64,000 nucleotides of DNA from Marinobacterium zhoushanense (GTDB taxonomy: Bacteria > Pseudomonadota > Gammaproteobacteria > Pseudomonadales > Balneatricaceae): the NCBI RefSeq assembly GCF_014641945.1, contig NZ_BMIJ01000001.1, positions 248,001 through 312,000 on the forward strand. The letters are read 5' to 3'. This document shows, piece after piece, positions 52,619-61,424 of the stretch; the stretch's first letter is position 1; each line of letters begins with the position of its first letter. A program made the position numbers and the translations under genes. Under the pieces are notes generated by a model. The model worked only from the letters and a program-made list of their open reading frames with translations, was not told where the DNA came from and did not search any database.

Positions 52619-53401
52619 ATGAGTGTTCGCAAACTGGCACTGGTCACCGGCTCGACCAGTGGTATAGGTCTTGCCATTGCCGAGGTATTTGCCCGCAACG
52701 GAATCGAAGTGATTCTGCATGGTCTGGAATCGATTGCCGAGGGCGAGGAGCTGACGGAGCGTTTCGAGCGCGACTACGGCGTGCGCCCGCACTACTATCA
52801 ATGCGATGTCGGCAGGTCTTCCGAGATCGAGAAGATGATGGCGCGGATCGAATCCGAAGTGGGCCAGATCACGGTACTAGTGAATAACGCCGGCATCCAG
52901 TTCACCGCGCCGGTACAGGAGTTTCCGCCGGAGAAGTGGGACAAGATCATCGCCATCAACCTCAGCGCCGCTTATCACGCCATGCGCCTGGCCCTGCCCG
53001 GCATGCAGGCGCAGGGCTGGGGTCGGATCATCAACATCTCCTCGGTGCACGGTCTGGTCGCCTCGACCCACAAGGCTGCCTACTGCGCGGCCAAGCACGG
53101 GCTGGTCGGCCTGACCCGCGTCACGGCATTGGAAACCGCTGCCCAGGGAGTCACCGCCAACTGTATCTGCCCGGGCTGGACCGACACGCCGTTGCTGAAC
53201 GACCAGCTGATGGCCTTCGCCCGCGAGCACAACACCAGTTTCGATGAGGCCAAGCAGGGCCTGATCAGCTCTAAAGCGCCCTACCCCGACTTCGTCGCTC
53301 CCAGCGAAATAGGGGAACTGGCGCTGTTTCTCTGCTCCGACGCCGCCAGGGCGATCACGGGCACCGCAATGCCAATCGATGGAGGATGGACCGCTCACTG
53401 A
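52619..53401 (+). CDS. bdhA: 3-Hydroxybutyrate dehydrogenase
   Basis: A 260-residue short-chain dehydrogenase from the ATG at 52619, with GAGGA upstream. Cofactor loop VTGSTSGIGLAIAEVF, NNAGIQ, INISSVHGLVAS and catalytic YCAAKHG (Tyr, Lys) are intact. The C terminus ITGTAMPIDGGWTAH is typical of D-3-hydroxybutyrate dehydrogenase. It oxidises 3-hydroxybutyrate to acetoacetate with NAD+, feeding aacS upstream. Confidence 0.93.
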   Translation: MSVRKLALVTGSTSGIGLAIAEVFARNGIEVILHGLESIAEGEELTERFERDYGVRPHYYQCDVGRSSEIEKMMARIESEVGQITVLVNNAGIQFTAPVQEFPPEKWDKIIAINLSAAYHAMRLALPGMQAQGWGRIINISSVHGLVASTHKAAYCAAKHGLVGLTRVTALETAAQGVTANCICPGWTDTPLLNDQLMAFAREHNTSFDEAKQGLISSKAPYPDFVAPSEIGELALFLCSDAARAITGTAMPIDGGWTAH

Positions 53402-53469
53402 TACTGCTGCAATTGACCAACGCGAACGACCAAGGAACTTGAACGGCTAAAAATAAAAGGGTTAAACCA

Positions 53470-54534
53470 ATGAAAAAAGTACTTCAAGCAACAGCACTGA
53501 CCGTAACAATCGCCGCATCCACTACCGCCATGGCGGAGTTTGACAGAGTGCGTTGGCAGGTGCCGATGGGCTTCCCCTCCACCCTGACCGCTCTGGGCGA
53601 CACCATGCCGGAAGTGGCCAAGATGGTAAGCGATATCTCTGGCGGTCGCGTGACTCTACAGACCTTCGAGCCAGGTAAGTTGATCCCCTCCCTGGGTGTA
53701 TTTGAAAACGTCAGTAACGGTAACCTGCCGGCTGGCTACTCCTGGATGGGCTACGAGTGGGGCCAGATCCCGGCCTCCGCGCTGTTCGGCGCTACCCCCT
53801 TTGGCCTGGAGTCTCAGGAGTTTCTGGCCTGGATGTACCACAAGGATGGCGACAAGCTGTTGAAGGAGCTGTTCGCGCCCTACAACGTCTACCCGATCCT
53901 GTGCGGCACCATCAGCCCCGAGGCAGCAGGCTGGTTCCGAGAGGAGATGGACAGCGTCGATAAGTTCAAGGGACTGAAGTTCCGCGCCGCCGGTGTCGGC
54001 GGTGAAATCATGTCCGAATTTGGTATGTCGGTTACCCTGTTGCCGGGCGGCGAGCTCTACCAGGCACTGGAGACCGGCGTCCTCGACGCCACCGAGTTCT
54101 CCCTGCCTACTGTGGATGAGCAGCTCGGCTTCTACCAGGTTGCCAAGCACTACTATCTGCCGGGCTGGCACCAACCCTCCACCAACCAGTTCCTCTACAT
54201 TAACCTGGATGAATGGAAAAAGCTGAACGGTGAGACCCAGGCACTGATCGAAACCAGCTGCAAGGCCGGCAACACCATGGCTCTGGCCAAGGCAGAAGCG
54301 TTGCAGGGTGCCGTACTCAAGCGCTTCAAGGAAAACGGTGTGCAGCTGCATCAGTACAGCCCGGAGATCCTGAATGCATTCCAGGAGGCCACCGACCGCG
54401 TGATGAAACGGCGCTCGGAGTCCGACCCGATGTTCGCCAAGATCTACGGCTCTATGAAGGAGTTTCAGGCCGAACATTCCGCGTGGAAGAAGTACGGCTA
54501 CCTGCCGCGCGACTGGAACATGGATAACGAGTAA
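53470..54534 (+). CDS. dctP: TRAP transporter substrate-binding protein (DctP type)
   Basis: A 354-residue exported binding protein: signal peptide (LQATALTVTIAASTTAMA), then RWQVPMGFPSTLTALGDTMP and the DctP body with FEPGKLIPSLGVFENVSNG. The arginine in GLKFRAAGVGGEIMSEFGM (expected carboxylate ligand of DctP proteins) is present. Its ligand is a carboxylate; position after bdhA suggests 3-hydroxybutyrate or acetoacetate. Works with the small and large membrane subunits encoded next. Confidence 0.9.
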   Translation: MKKVLQATALTVTIAASTTAMAEFDRVRWQVPMGFPSTLTALGDTMPEVAKMVSDISGGRVTLQTFEPGKLIPSLGVFENVSNGNLPAGYSWMGYEWGQIPASALFGATPFGLESQEFLAWMYHKDGDKLLKELFAPYNVYPILCGTISPEAAGWFREEMDSVDKFKGLKFRAAGVGGEIMSEFGMSVTLLPGGELYQALETGVLDATEFSLPTVDEQLGFYQVAKHYYLPGWHQPSTNQFLYINLDEWKKLNGETQALIETSCKAGNTMALAKAEALQGAVLKRFKENGVQLHQYSPEILNAFQEATDRVMKRRSESDPMFAKIYGSMKEFQAEHSAWKKYGYLPRDWNMDNE

Positions 54535-54566
54535 CTTTCCACCCACCGGATTGACGGATATTCACC

Positions 54567-55163
54567 ATGGCTGAATATGACGTAGATCTGGACCGGATCG
54601 AGGAGGCGGTCGCCCACCGGGCGACCGTCTACCCTCGCACTGCGGTCTCCGATCTGTTTGAGGGGATAGTCGAATTTTTCGGCAAATACTCCTCCTATAT
54701 CTGGGTGGTGCTGATGCTGCTGATCGTCGGTAACGTCGTGATGCGCTATATACTCGGCACCAATTTCATTGCCCTTGAAGAGCTGCAGTGGCACCTGTTC
54801 GCCATCGGCTTCATGCTCGCCCTCTCCTACTGCATCGTCCACGACGACCATGTCCGCGTCGATGTTGTGGCGGAGAACCTGAACTGGCGTAAACGCGCGG
54901 TGATCGAGTTCCTCGGTATCTCGCTGTTCTTTTTGCCTTTCTGTGGTTTCGTCCTGGCCTACGCCTGGCCGTTTGTCGAACGCGCCTACCAGATTGGCGA
55001 GGTATCGGCGGCCCCCGGCGGTTTGCCGGCCCGCTGGCTGATCAAATCGGTGATTCTGTTCGCCTTCGGACTGATGATCCTGGCGGCGGTCGCCCGCTTG
55101 TTCAGAGTGCTCTCCTTCCTGAGTGGCTGGCCGCGCCCCCGGCCGGATAAAAGTGCCGACTGA
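54567..55163 (+). CDS. dctQ: TRAP transporter small permease (DctQ type)
   Basis: A 198-residue membrane protein with four helices (YSSYIWVVLMLLIVGNVVMR, FIALEELQWHLFAIGFMLAL, AVIEFLGISLFFLPFCGFVL and SVILFAFGLMILAAVARLF). The conserved ALEELQWHLF and VRVDVVAENL segments mark DctQ. It couples to the large subunit in Na+-driven uptake. The N terminus has ~40 extra polar residues. Confidence 0.9.
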   Translation: MAEYDVDLDRIEEAVAHRATVYPRTAVSDLFEGIVEFFGKYSSYIWVVLMLLIVGNVVMRYILGTNFIALEELQWHLFAIGFMLALSYCIVHDDHVRVDVVAENLNWRKRAVIEFLGISLFFLPFCGFVLAYAWPFVERAYQIGEVSAAPGGLPARWLIKSVILFAFGLMILAAVARLFRVLSFLSGWPRPRPDKSAD

Positions 55164-55237
55164 TCGGACGACAACAAAAACAATCGAATCGGAGCGGGAG
55201 CGCTCCCGGTTCCTGCTGCAGTGAGGTGGATTGCGTA

Positions 55238-56602
55238 ATGGCAACCTACGAATTGATCGTAATCGCGATGCTGGTCAGCTTTATCCTGCTGATCTTCACC
55301 GGTTTCCCAGTGGCCTGGATATTGGCCGGCGTTTCCGTGGTCTTCAGCGTATTCTCGGTAATCGCGAGCCAGTATTTCGATGTGGATACCTACTTCCTGA
55401 CCGACTGGCGCATCTTCGGCGTCATGGTGCAACGCATCTACGCCCAGATGTCGAACTGGGTGCTGGTTGCCCTTCCGATGTTCATCTTCATGGGACTGAT
55501 GCTTGACCGTTCCGGCGTAGCGGAAAAGCTGATGAGAAACTTCGTCAACCTGTTCGGGCGCTTCCGCGGCGGCCTTGGCGTGGCGGTAGTACTGATCGGC
55601 ATCCTGCTCGCGGCGTCCACCGGTATCGTCGGCGCTTCCGTGGTACTGCTCGCCATGCTGTCGCTGCCGGCGATGCTGGAGCAGAAGTACTCGAAGTCCT
55701 TTGCCTGCGGCATCGTCGCCTCTTCAGGTACCCTGGGGATCCTGATTCCACCCAGCATCATGCTGATCATCATGGCCGACCAGCTGTCGCTGGCCGTCGG
55801 CGACCTGTTCATGGGCGCACTGATCCCGGGTGTCATGCTAGGGCTGATGTATATGGTCTACGTGGTGGTGATCTCAGCACTGGTGCCATCGCTGAGCAGC
55901 CCGCCCAAGGATCTACCCCCGGTTACAGGTAGGATGGTGATCGACACCCTGAAAGCGGTCGTGCCCTCCCTGGGCCTGATCCTCGCGGTGCTTGGCTCGA
56001 TCTTCTTCGGTATCGCCACCCCCACCGAGGCAGCCGGGGTCGGCGCCCTTGGCGCCACCCTTCTGGCGTGGATGAACGGCAACCTGAACATGGCGGTGCT
56101 GAAGGATGTCAGCATGAAAACCAGCCTGACCACCGCCTTCGTGTTTGGTATTTTCCTGGGCGCCACCTCTTTCGCCGTGGTGCTGCGTTCACTTGGCGGC
56201 GACGAGTTCATCGGTAGCCTGCTGCACTCAATCCCGCTGTCGCCGGGCGGCATCGTGGTAGTGATCCTGCTAATCGCCTTTATCGCCGGCTTCTTCCTTG
56301 ACTGGCTGGAGATCAGCCTGATCCTGCTGCCGCTGGTGGGTCCGGTGGTCAAGGCACTGGGTTTCGACCTGACCTGGTTCGTGGTGTTGTTTGCCCTGGC
56401 ATTGCAGACGTCCTTCCTGACCCCGCCGGTAGGCTTCTCATTGTTCTACCTCAAGGGAGTGGCGCCGCCAGAGATCCGCACGGTGGATATCTACAAGGGG
56501 GTGATTCCGTTCATTCTGATCCAGCTCACAGCCGTGGCACTGGTGTTCTGGTGGGAGGATCTGGTGCTCTGGTTACCCGCGGTACGCTACGGCGCCGGCT
56601 GA
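55238..56602 (+). CDS. dctM: TRAP transporter large permease (DctM type)
   Basis: A 454-residue ion-transporter-superfamily permease from the ATG at 55238, with GAGGTGG upstream. About 12 hydrophobic helices. Signatures include LMLDRSGVAEKLMRNFVNLF, ASTGIVGASVVLLAMLSLPA, SSGTLGILIPPSIMLIIMAD, GIATPTEAAGVGALGA and FLTPPVGFSLFYLKGVAP. It drives substrate uptake using Na+ or H+ gradients. Last gene of the operon; a strong terminator follows 37 nt later. Confidence 0.93.
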   Translation: MATYELIVIAMLVSFILLIFTGFPVAWILAGVSVVFSVFSVIASQYFDVDTYFLTDWRIFGVMVQRIYAQMSNWVLVALPMFIFMGLMLDRSGVAEKLMRNFVNLFGRFRGGLGVAVVLIGILLAASTGIVGASVVLLAMLSLPAMLEQKYSKSFACGIVASSGTLGILIPPSIMLIIMADQLSLAVGDLFMGALIPGVMLGLMYMVYVVVISALVPSLSSPPKDLPPVTGRMVIDTLKAVVPSLGLILAVLGSIFFGIATPTEAAGVGALGATLLAWMNGNLNMAVLKDVSMKTSLTTAFVFGIFLGATSFAVVLRSLGGDEFIGSLLHSIPLSPGGIVVVILLIAFIAGFFLDWLEISLILLPLVGPVVKALGFDLTWFVVLFALALQTSFLTPPVGFSLFYLKGVAPPEIRTVDIYKGVIPFILIQLTAVALVFWWEDLVLWLPAVRYGAG

Positions 56603-56638
56603 TGCCGGCACCGCAATAACGTCACCTCTCGCACCCTT

Positions 56639-56675
56639 GATGGGCAGCCCCTGCCGGGTCCTGCCCATCTTTTTT
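56639..56675 (+). terminator. Rho-independent terminator of the aacS-bdhA-dctPQM operon
   Basis: GATGGGCAG (56639-56647) pairs perfectly with CTGCCCATC (56661-56669), followed directly by TTTTTT. Located 37 nt after the dctM stop. Confidence 0.93.
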
Positions 56676-56685
56676 ATGAGAATCA

Positions 56686-56946
56686 CTACATGGAGACGGA
56701 ATCCAGCAGCATCCTCATCGCTTGTGCCAGGGTCTTCTCGGCGTCATGATGCTTGCCCGCCTCATGCTGCTTCATGCCCTCATCGCGCAACGCTTGCACC
56801 TCAGCTTTTACTTCATCGCTCAACTCCATCTTGGTCAGCGCAGCGTCGATCGACTTGGCATCCACCGGGCAATGGCTGGCAAAGGCCGGAGCAGACAGAG
56901 CCAATGCACACAACGCTGTGGCCAGAGCCGTTTTCACTTTAAACAT
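56686..56946 (-). CDS. Small exported helical protein, unknown function
   Basis: An 86-residue protein with a clear signal peptide (TALATALCALALSAPAFA, cleavage before SHCPVD) and a mature ~62-residue helical part with one cysteine and a HEAGKHHDAE histidine-rich segment. Similar tiny periplasmic proteins occur in proteobacteria, with no assigned role. GAGGGGGTGCCAAC precedes the ATG. It is antisense to, and just past, the TRAP operon terminator. Confidence 0.65.
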   Translation of the reverse strand: MFKVKTALATALCALALSAPAFASHCPVDAKSIDAALTKMELSDEVKAEVQALRDEGMKQHEAGKHHDAEKTLAQAMRMLLDSVSM

Positions 56947-57277
56947 GTTGGCACCCCCTCTTTAAGGTGGGTCGGTTGGATTACAGACTGAGTATAGTCG
57001 CCCCAAGCCACTTCGCTGCCGAGCAACCGACGACCACCGTCTAATGACCGAAAATGTCACGCCTGCCGAAGGTTCAGCCCGCTCATCGATCCCTGTGAAA
57101 CAAGGTTAACTGCCCCTCTGCCATTTTTTGCCAGCGAATATGGCAGCTTTTGTCATTGGCGACTCGTGGCCTATCGACCATGCTTAAATCCATGGAGCAC
57201 AGCACTCAAGCCGTGCGTTGCGCCAGGCGCAGATAGCCAGTTGATAGCCCCGTACATAACGACAAGAGGGACGAGTC
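56947..57277. other. Intergenic region upstream of the acyl-CoA gene string
   Basis: 331 nt between the small exported protein gene (leftward) and the acyl-CoA dehydrogenase gene (rightward). It contains an inverted repeat CTGCCAT (57118-57124)/ATGGCAG (57140-57146) followed by CTTTT, which may be a weak terminator or operator. I could not assign a promoter. Confidence 0.45.
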
Positions 57278-59074
57278 ATGCCGGAATACAAGGCACCTCA
57301 ACGCGATATTCAGTTCGTGCTCAATGATCTGCTGCAGATGGAGCAGCACTACCAGTCTCTGCCCGGCTGCGAAGACGCCACGCCGGATATGGTCGGCGCT
57401 ATCGTCGAAGAGGGGGCGCGATTTGCCGAGCGGATACTCTCACCGCTGAACCGTGTCGGCGACGAGCAGGGCTGCACCTTCGAGGACGGCGAGGTGACCA
57501 CGCCGGAGGGATTCCGCGATGCCTACCAGCAGTTCGTAGAGGGCGGCTGGCCATCCCTGTCGCACAGTCCCGAGTTCGGTGGCCAGGGGCTACCGGAATC
57601 GATCGGCATCATCATCAACGAGCTGGTCGGCAGCGCCAACTGGTCCTGGGCGATGTATCCCGGTCTCAGCCATGGCGCCATGAATACACTGGAAGCCCAT
57701 GGCACTGACGAGCAGAAACAGACCTATCTGACCAAGCTGGTATCCGGTGAATGGACCGGTACCATGTGCCTGACCGAGCCGCACTGCGGCACCGACCTGG
57801 GGCTGTTGCGTACCAAGGCGGAACCGAACGCGGACGGCAGTTACGCGATCAGCGGCACCAAGATCTTCATCTCCGCCGGCGAGCATGACATGGCCGACAA
57901 CATCATCCATATCGTACTGGCCCGCCTGCCGGACGCTCCAGCCGGGGTGAAGGGGATCTCGCTGTTTATCGTGCCCAAGTTCATCCCCACCGCCTCAGGA
58001 GAGGTGGGCGAGCGCAACGGCGTCAGCTGCGGATCCATCGAACACAAGATGGGGATACACGGCAACTCCACCTGCGTGATGAACTTCGACGCTGCCACCG
58101 GCTACCTGATCGGCCCGCCGAATAAGGGCCTCAACTGCATGTTCACCTTCATGAACACGGCGCGTCTGGGCACCGCACTGCAGGGGCTGGCCCATGCCGA
58201 GTGGGGCTTTCAGAACTCACTGACCTACGCTCGCGAACGGCTGCAGATGCGCGCACTGAACGGCCCTGCAGCGCCGGACAAAGCCGCCGATCCGATCATC
58301 GTGCACCCTGAGGTGCGCAAGATGCTGCTGACACAGAAGGCGATCGCCGAGGGCGGCCGCGCACTGATCTACCACTGCGCCCAACTGGTGGACAAAACCA
58401 AGCTGGCCGGAGATGAAGAGAAGGCGCAGGCCGACACCCAGCTCGCGCTGCTGACGCCGATCGCCAAGGCGTTCCTGACCGAACTGGGTTTCGAGAGCGC
58501 CAACCACGCCATGCAGATCTATGGCGGCCACGGCTATATCAGCGAGTGGGGTATGGAGCAGAACGTGCGCGACAGCCGTATCTCCATGCTCTATGAGGGC
58601 ACCACCCAGATCCAGGCACTGGACCTGCTCGGGCGCAAGGTGCTGATGAGCGAAGGCAAGACTCTGATGGCATTCACCAAGGTGATCCACAAGTTCTGCC
58701 AGGCGGCGTCCGAAGAGCCGAAGATGCGCGCCTTTGTCGGCCCACTGGAGAAGCACAACAAGGAGTGGGGCGAGCTAACCCAGCAACTGGGTATGAAGGC
58801 GATGATGAACCGCGACGAGGTGGGCGCCGCCTCGGTGGACTACCTGATGTACTCCGGCTACGTCACCCTGGCCTACTTCTGGGCTCGCATGGCACAGGTC
58901 GCCCAGCAGAAGCTGGCTGAAGGAACCAGCGACGCCGCGTTCTACCGCGCCAAGCTGACCACCGCCCGCTTCTACTTCGAGCGCATCCTGCCGCGCACCC
59001 GCTCGCTGGTGGAGACGATGCTGTCCGGTTCCGATAACCTGATGGCCTTGAGCGAAGAGCATTTCGCCTTCTAA
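57278..59074 (+). CDS. Acyl-CoA dehydrogenase with C-terminal extension (FadE/DmdC-like)
   Basis: A 598-residue flavoenzyme of the long acyl-CoA dehydrogenase branch, about 200 residues longer than classical enzymes. Motifs include GEWTGTMCLTEPHCGTDLGL (flavin and substrate binding), AISGTKIFISAGEHDMADNI and, near 430, YGGHGYISEWGMEQNVRDSR with the presumed catalytic glutamate of YEGTTQIQALDL. It introduces a C2=C3 double bond into acyl-CoA. The same branch contains DmdC of DMSP degradation and fatty-acid enzymes; the chain-length preference cannot be told from sequence. Confidence 0.9.
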   Translation: MPEYKAPQRDIQFVLNDLLQMEQHYQSLPGCEDATPDMVGAIVEEGARFAERILSPLNRVGDEQGCTFEDGEVTTPEGFRDAYQQFVEGGWPSLSHSPEFGGQGLPESIGIIINELVGSANWSWAMYPGLSHGAMNTLEAHGTDEQKQTYLTKLVSGEWTGTMCLTEPHCGTDLGLLRTKAEPNADGSYAISGTKIFISAGEHDMADNIIHIVLARLPDAPAGVKGISLFIVPKFIPTASGEVGERNGVSCGSIEHKMGIHGNSTCVMNFDAATGYLIGPPNKGLNCMFTFMNTARLGTALQGLAHAEWGFQNSLTYARERLQMRALNGPAAPDKAADPIIVHPEVRKMLLTQKAIAEGGRALIYHCAQLVDKTKLAGDEEKAQADTQLALLTPIAKAFLTELGFESANHAMQIYGGHGYISEWGMEQNVRDSRISMLYEGTTQIQALDLLGRKVLMSEGKTLMAFTKVIHKFCQAASEEPKMRAFVGPLEKHNKEWGELTQQLGMKAMMNRDEVGAASVDYLMYSGYVTLAYFWARMAQVAQQKLAEGTSDAAFYRAKLTTARFYFERILPRTRSLVETMLSGSDNLMALSEEHFAF

Positions 59075-59160
59075 GCTCGATCCGCCGATGGCGTATCTCT
59101 TCGGGAGAGGCGCCATCGGACCATCTCTGACACACCCTATAACAACAAATCAGGTAGATG

Positions 59161-60852
59161 ATGGACAACCCAATACGCACCGGCCAAAGCATCCCGGCTG
59201 AGCTGAACCCGGAGGGGTACCGCAACATCCCCGAGTTTCTCGACGCGGCCTGTCGCCGCTACGGCGATAAACCGGCATTTACCAGCTTCGGCCGCACACT
59301 CAGTTACCGCGAGCTCGATCACCTCTCCGCTGCCTTCGCCGCCTATCTGCAACGGGACACCGACCTGAGGCCGGGCGATCGTATTGCCATTCAGCTGCCC
59401 AACCTGATCCAGTTCCCGGTGGTGGTGTTCGGTGCCCTGCGCGCGGGGCTGGTGATCGTCAATACCAACCCGCTTTACACCGCCGCCGAGATGGAACACC
59501 AGTTTCGCGACAGTGGAGCCAAAGCCTTGGTAATCCACCAGTCGATGGCGCACAAGGCACAGCAGATCCTTGCCAACACCGAGATCGGACCGATATTCCT
59601 GACCCAGGTGGGCGACCTGCATGGCTTCGTCAAACGCCATCTGATCAACGCCGCGGTCAGGTACGTTAAAAAGATGGAGCCTCGCTTCGACCTGCCCGGC
59701 GCAACAAGCCTGCGCGATGCGCTGCTGAAATACGCGGATTTTCAGCCCGACCCGGTCAGGCGCGATCCCTGGGACCTGGCTGCACTGCAATACACCGGTG
59801 GTACCACCGGCGTATCCAAGGGTGCCATGCTGACCCACGCCAACCTGCTCGCCAACATGCAGCAGGCGTTGCGGGTGATTCGACCAGTGGGTGAAGACTG
59901 GGCCGACACGGTGATCGCGCCGCTGCCGCTCTACCATATCTACGCCTTCACTGTGGCCCAGGTGGTACTCGCCAGCGGCGGCCACAGTGTGCTGATCCCC
60001 GATCCACGCGATATCCAGGGCTTTGCCAAGGAGCTGAAGAACTGGCGGGTAACGGCATTTATGGGCCTGAACACCCTGTTCATCGCCCTGTGTAACAACA
60101 CTGCCTTCCGCGGGCTGGACTTCAGCGCTCTGAAAATAACCCTGTCCGGCGGTATGGCACTGAATAATGCAACCTCCAAACGCTGGCTGGAGGTCACTGG
60201 CTGCACCATCTGCGAAGCCTACGGCCTGACCGAAACCTCGCCCGCGGTGGCGATCAACCCGCCGCATAATATCCGCGTCGGCACCATCGGCGTGCCGGTA
60301 CCCTTCACCGAAACCAGCATCCGCAGTGCTGATGGCAAGCCTGTTCCCGACGGTGAGGCGGGTGAATTGTGCATCAGCGGACCTCAGGTAATGGCCGGTT
60401 ACTGGCAGCGCGAAGACGCCACGCGCGACATATTCACCGCCGACGGCTACCTGAAAACCGGCGATATCGCCGTGCGCGATGAGGATGGCTATCTGCGCAT
60501 CGTCGACCGTTCCAAGGACATGATCATCGTCTCCGGTTTCAACGTCTACCCGAACGAGATCGAGGACGTGGTCAGCGCCCACCCCGGGGTGGTCGAGTGC
60601 GCGGCGATCGGCATTCCCGATCCGGTCTGCGGCGAGGTGGTGAAGCTGGTACTGGTCCGCTCTGACGATCAGTTGGATGTGGAGACGATCCGCGACTGGT
60701 GCCGCGAGCGGCTGACCCGCTACAAGGTGCCCAAGGTGATCGAGTTCGCCGATGAGCTGCCCAAGACCAACGTGGGCAAGGTATTGCGCCGGGCACTGAA
60801 AACCGGCTGTCCACTGACCGACTGCAGGGAGGCCGCCAATGCCGTTGACTAA
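59161..60852 (+). CDS. Long- or medium-chain acyl-CoA ligase (FadD-like)
   Basis: A 563-residue ANL ligase from the second of two adjacent ATGs (better spaced from AGG). P-loop LQYTGGTTGVSKGAMLTH, EAYGLTETSPAVAINPP, the adenylate motif LKTGDIAVRDEDGYLRIVDR, the linker SKDMIIVSGFNVYPNEIED (FadD fatty-acid signature) and catalytic lysine TNVGKVLRRALK are present. It activates a carboxylic acid as CoA thioester, supplying the dehydrogenase encoded upstream. Its 3' end overlaps the DUF2889 gene by 14 nt. Confidence 0.92.
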   Translation: MDNPIRTGQSIPAELNPEGYRNIPEFLDAACRRYGDKPAFTSFGRTLSYRELDHLSAAFAAYLQRDTDLRPGDRIAIQLPNLIQFPVVVFGALRAGLVIVNTNPLYTAAEMEHQFRDSGAKALVIHQSMAHKAQQILANTEIGPIFLTQVGDLHGFVKRHLINAAVRYVKKMEPRFDLPGATSLRDALLKYADFQPDPVRRDPWDLAALQYTGGTTGVSKGAMLTHANLLANMQQALRVIRPVGEDWADTVIAPLPLYHIYAFTVAQVVLASGGHSVLIPDPRDIQGFAKELKNWRVTAFMGLNTLFIALCNNTAFRGLDFSALKITLSGGMALNNATSKRWLEVTGCTICEAYGLTETSPAVAINPPHNIRVGTIGVPVPFTETSIRSADGKPVPDGEAGELCISGPQVMAGYWQREDATRDIFTADGYLKTGDIAVRDEDGYLRIVDRSKDMIIVSGFNVYPNEIEDVVSAHPGVVECAAIGIPDPVCGEVVKLVLVRSDDQLDVETIRDWCRERLTRYKVPKVIEFADELPKTNVGKVLRRALKTGCPLTDCREAANAVD

Positions 60853-61420
60853 GCCGGCACGTCGGCGCCAGATCCACGCTCGAGCGGTGCACTGCCTGGG
60901 TTTCGAGCGGGAGGATGGCCTATGGGACATCGAGGCCCGGATGACCGACACCAAAACCCGTGATGTGGAGAACGAATATCGCGGCGGAGGTTACGTCAGC
61001 GCCGGCGAGCCGTTCCACGACATGTGGATGCGCCTGACACTGGACCGGCGGCTGACGATCCACCGGGTGGAAGCGAGTATCGATGCCTCACCCTTCCCTA
61101 GCTGTCCGGAGATCGCACAGGCGTTTCGACAGCTGGAAGGCAGCCGCATCGGCCCGGGCTGGAACCGACAGGCCAAGGAGTTGCTCGGTGGCATCAAGGG
61201 CTGTACTCATCTGAACGAGCTGTTGATACCCCTGGCCACTACCGCTGTGCAGACGCTCTGGCCGGGCGACCGCGAGGACCTCATGGAGCAGGCATCCACT
61301 GTGCTGCTCAACAGCTGCCACGGCTGGTCACAAAGCGGCGAGGTGATCCGCAAACATATCCCGCATCTCTATATCCCGGAAGCGGAAGAGCCAACGGAAG
61401 ATACAGTAGAAGGAAACTGA
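60839..61420 (+). CDS. DUF2889 domain protein
   Basis: A 193-residue cytoplasmic protein almost entirely made of DUF2889. Conserved elements are RRRQIHARAVHCLGFERED, DGLWDIEARMTDTKT, MWMRLTLDRRLTIHRVEASI, FRQLEGSRIGPGWNRQAKEL and CTHLNELLIPLATTAVQTLW, with conserved His and Cys residues suggesting a metal or catalytic site. Function unknown. Start overlaps the acyl-CoA ligase gene by 14 nt and the next gene begins 4 nt after its stop, so it is embedded in the acyl-CoA operon. Confidence 0.82.
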   Translation: MPLTKPARRRQIHARAVHCLGFEREDGLWDIEARMTDTKTRDVENEYRGGGYVSAGEPFHDMWMRLTLDRRLTIHRVEASIDASPFPSCPEIAQAFRQLEGSRIGPGWNRQAKELLGGIKGCTHLNELLIPLATTAVQTLWPGDREDLMEQASTVLLNSCHGWSQSGEVIRKHIPHLYIPEAEEPTEDTVEGN

Positions 61421-61424
61421 TTCG

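Noticed and set aside
59137..60954. A 605-codon open frame antisense to the acyl-CoA ligase gene
   Set aside because: It runs opposite an unmistakable ANL ligase and its composition and lack of recognisable motifs are those of an antisense shadow in GC-rich DNA.
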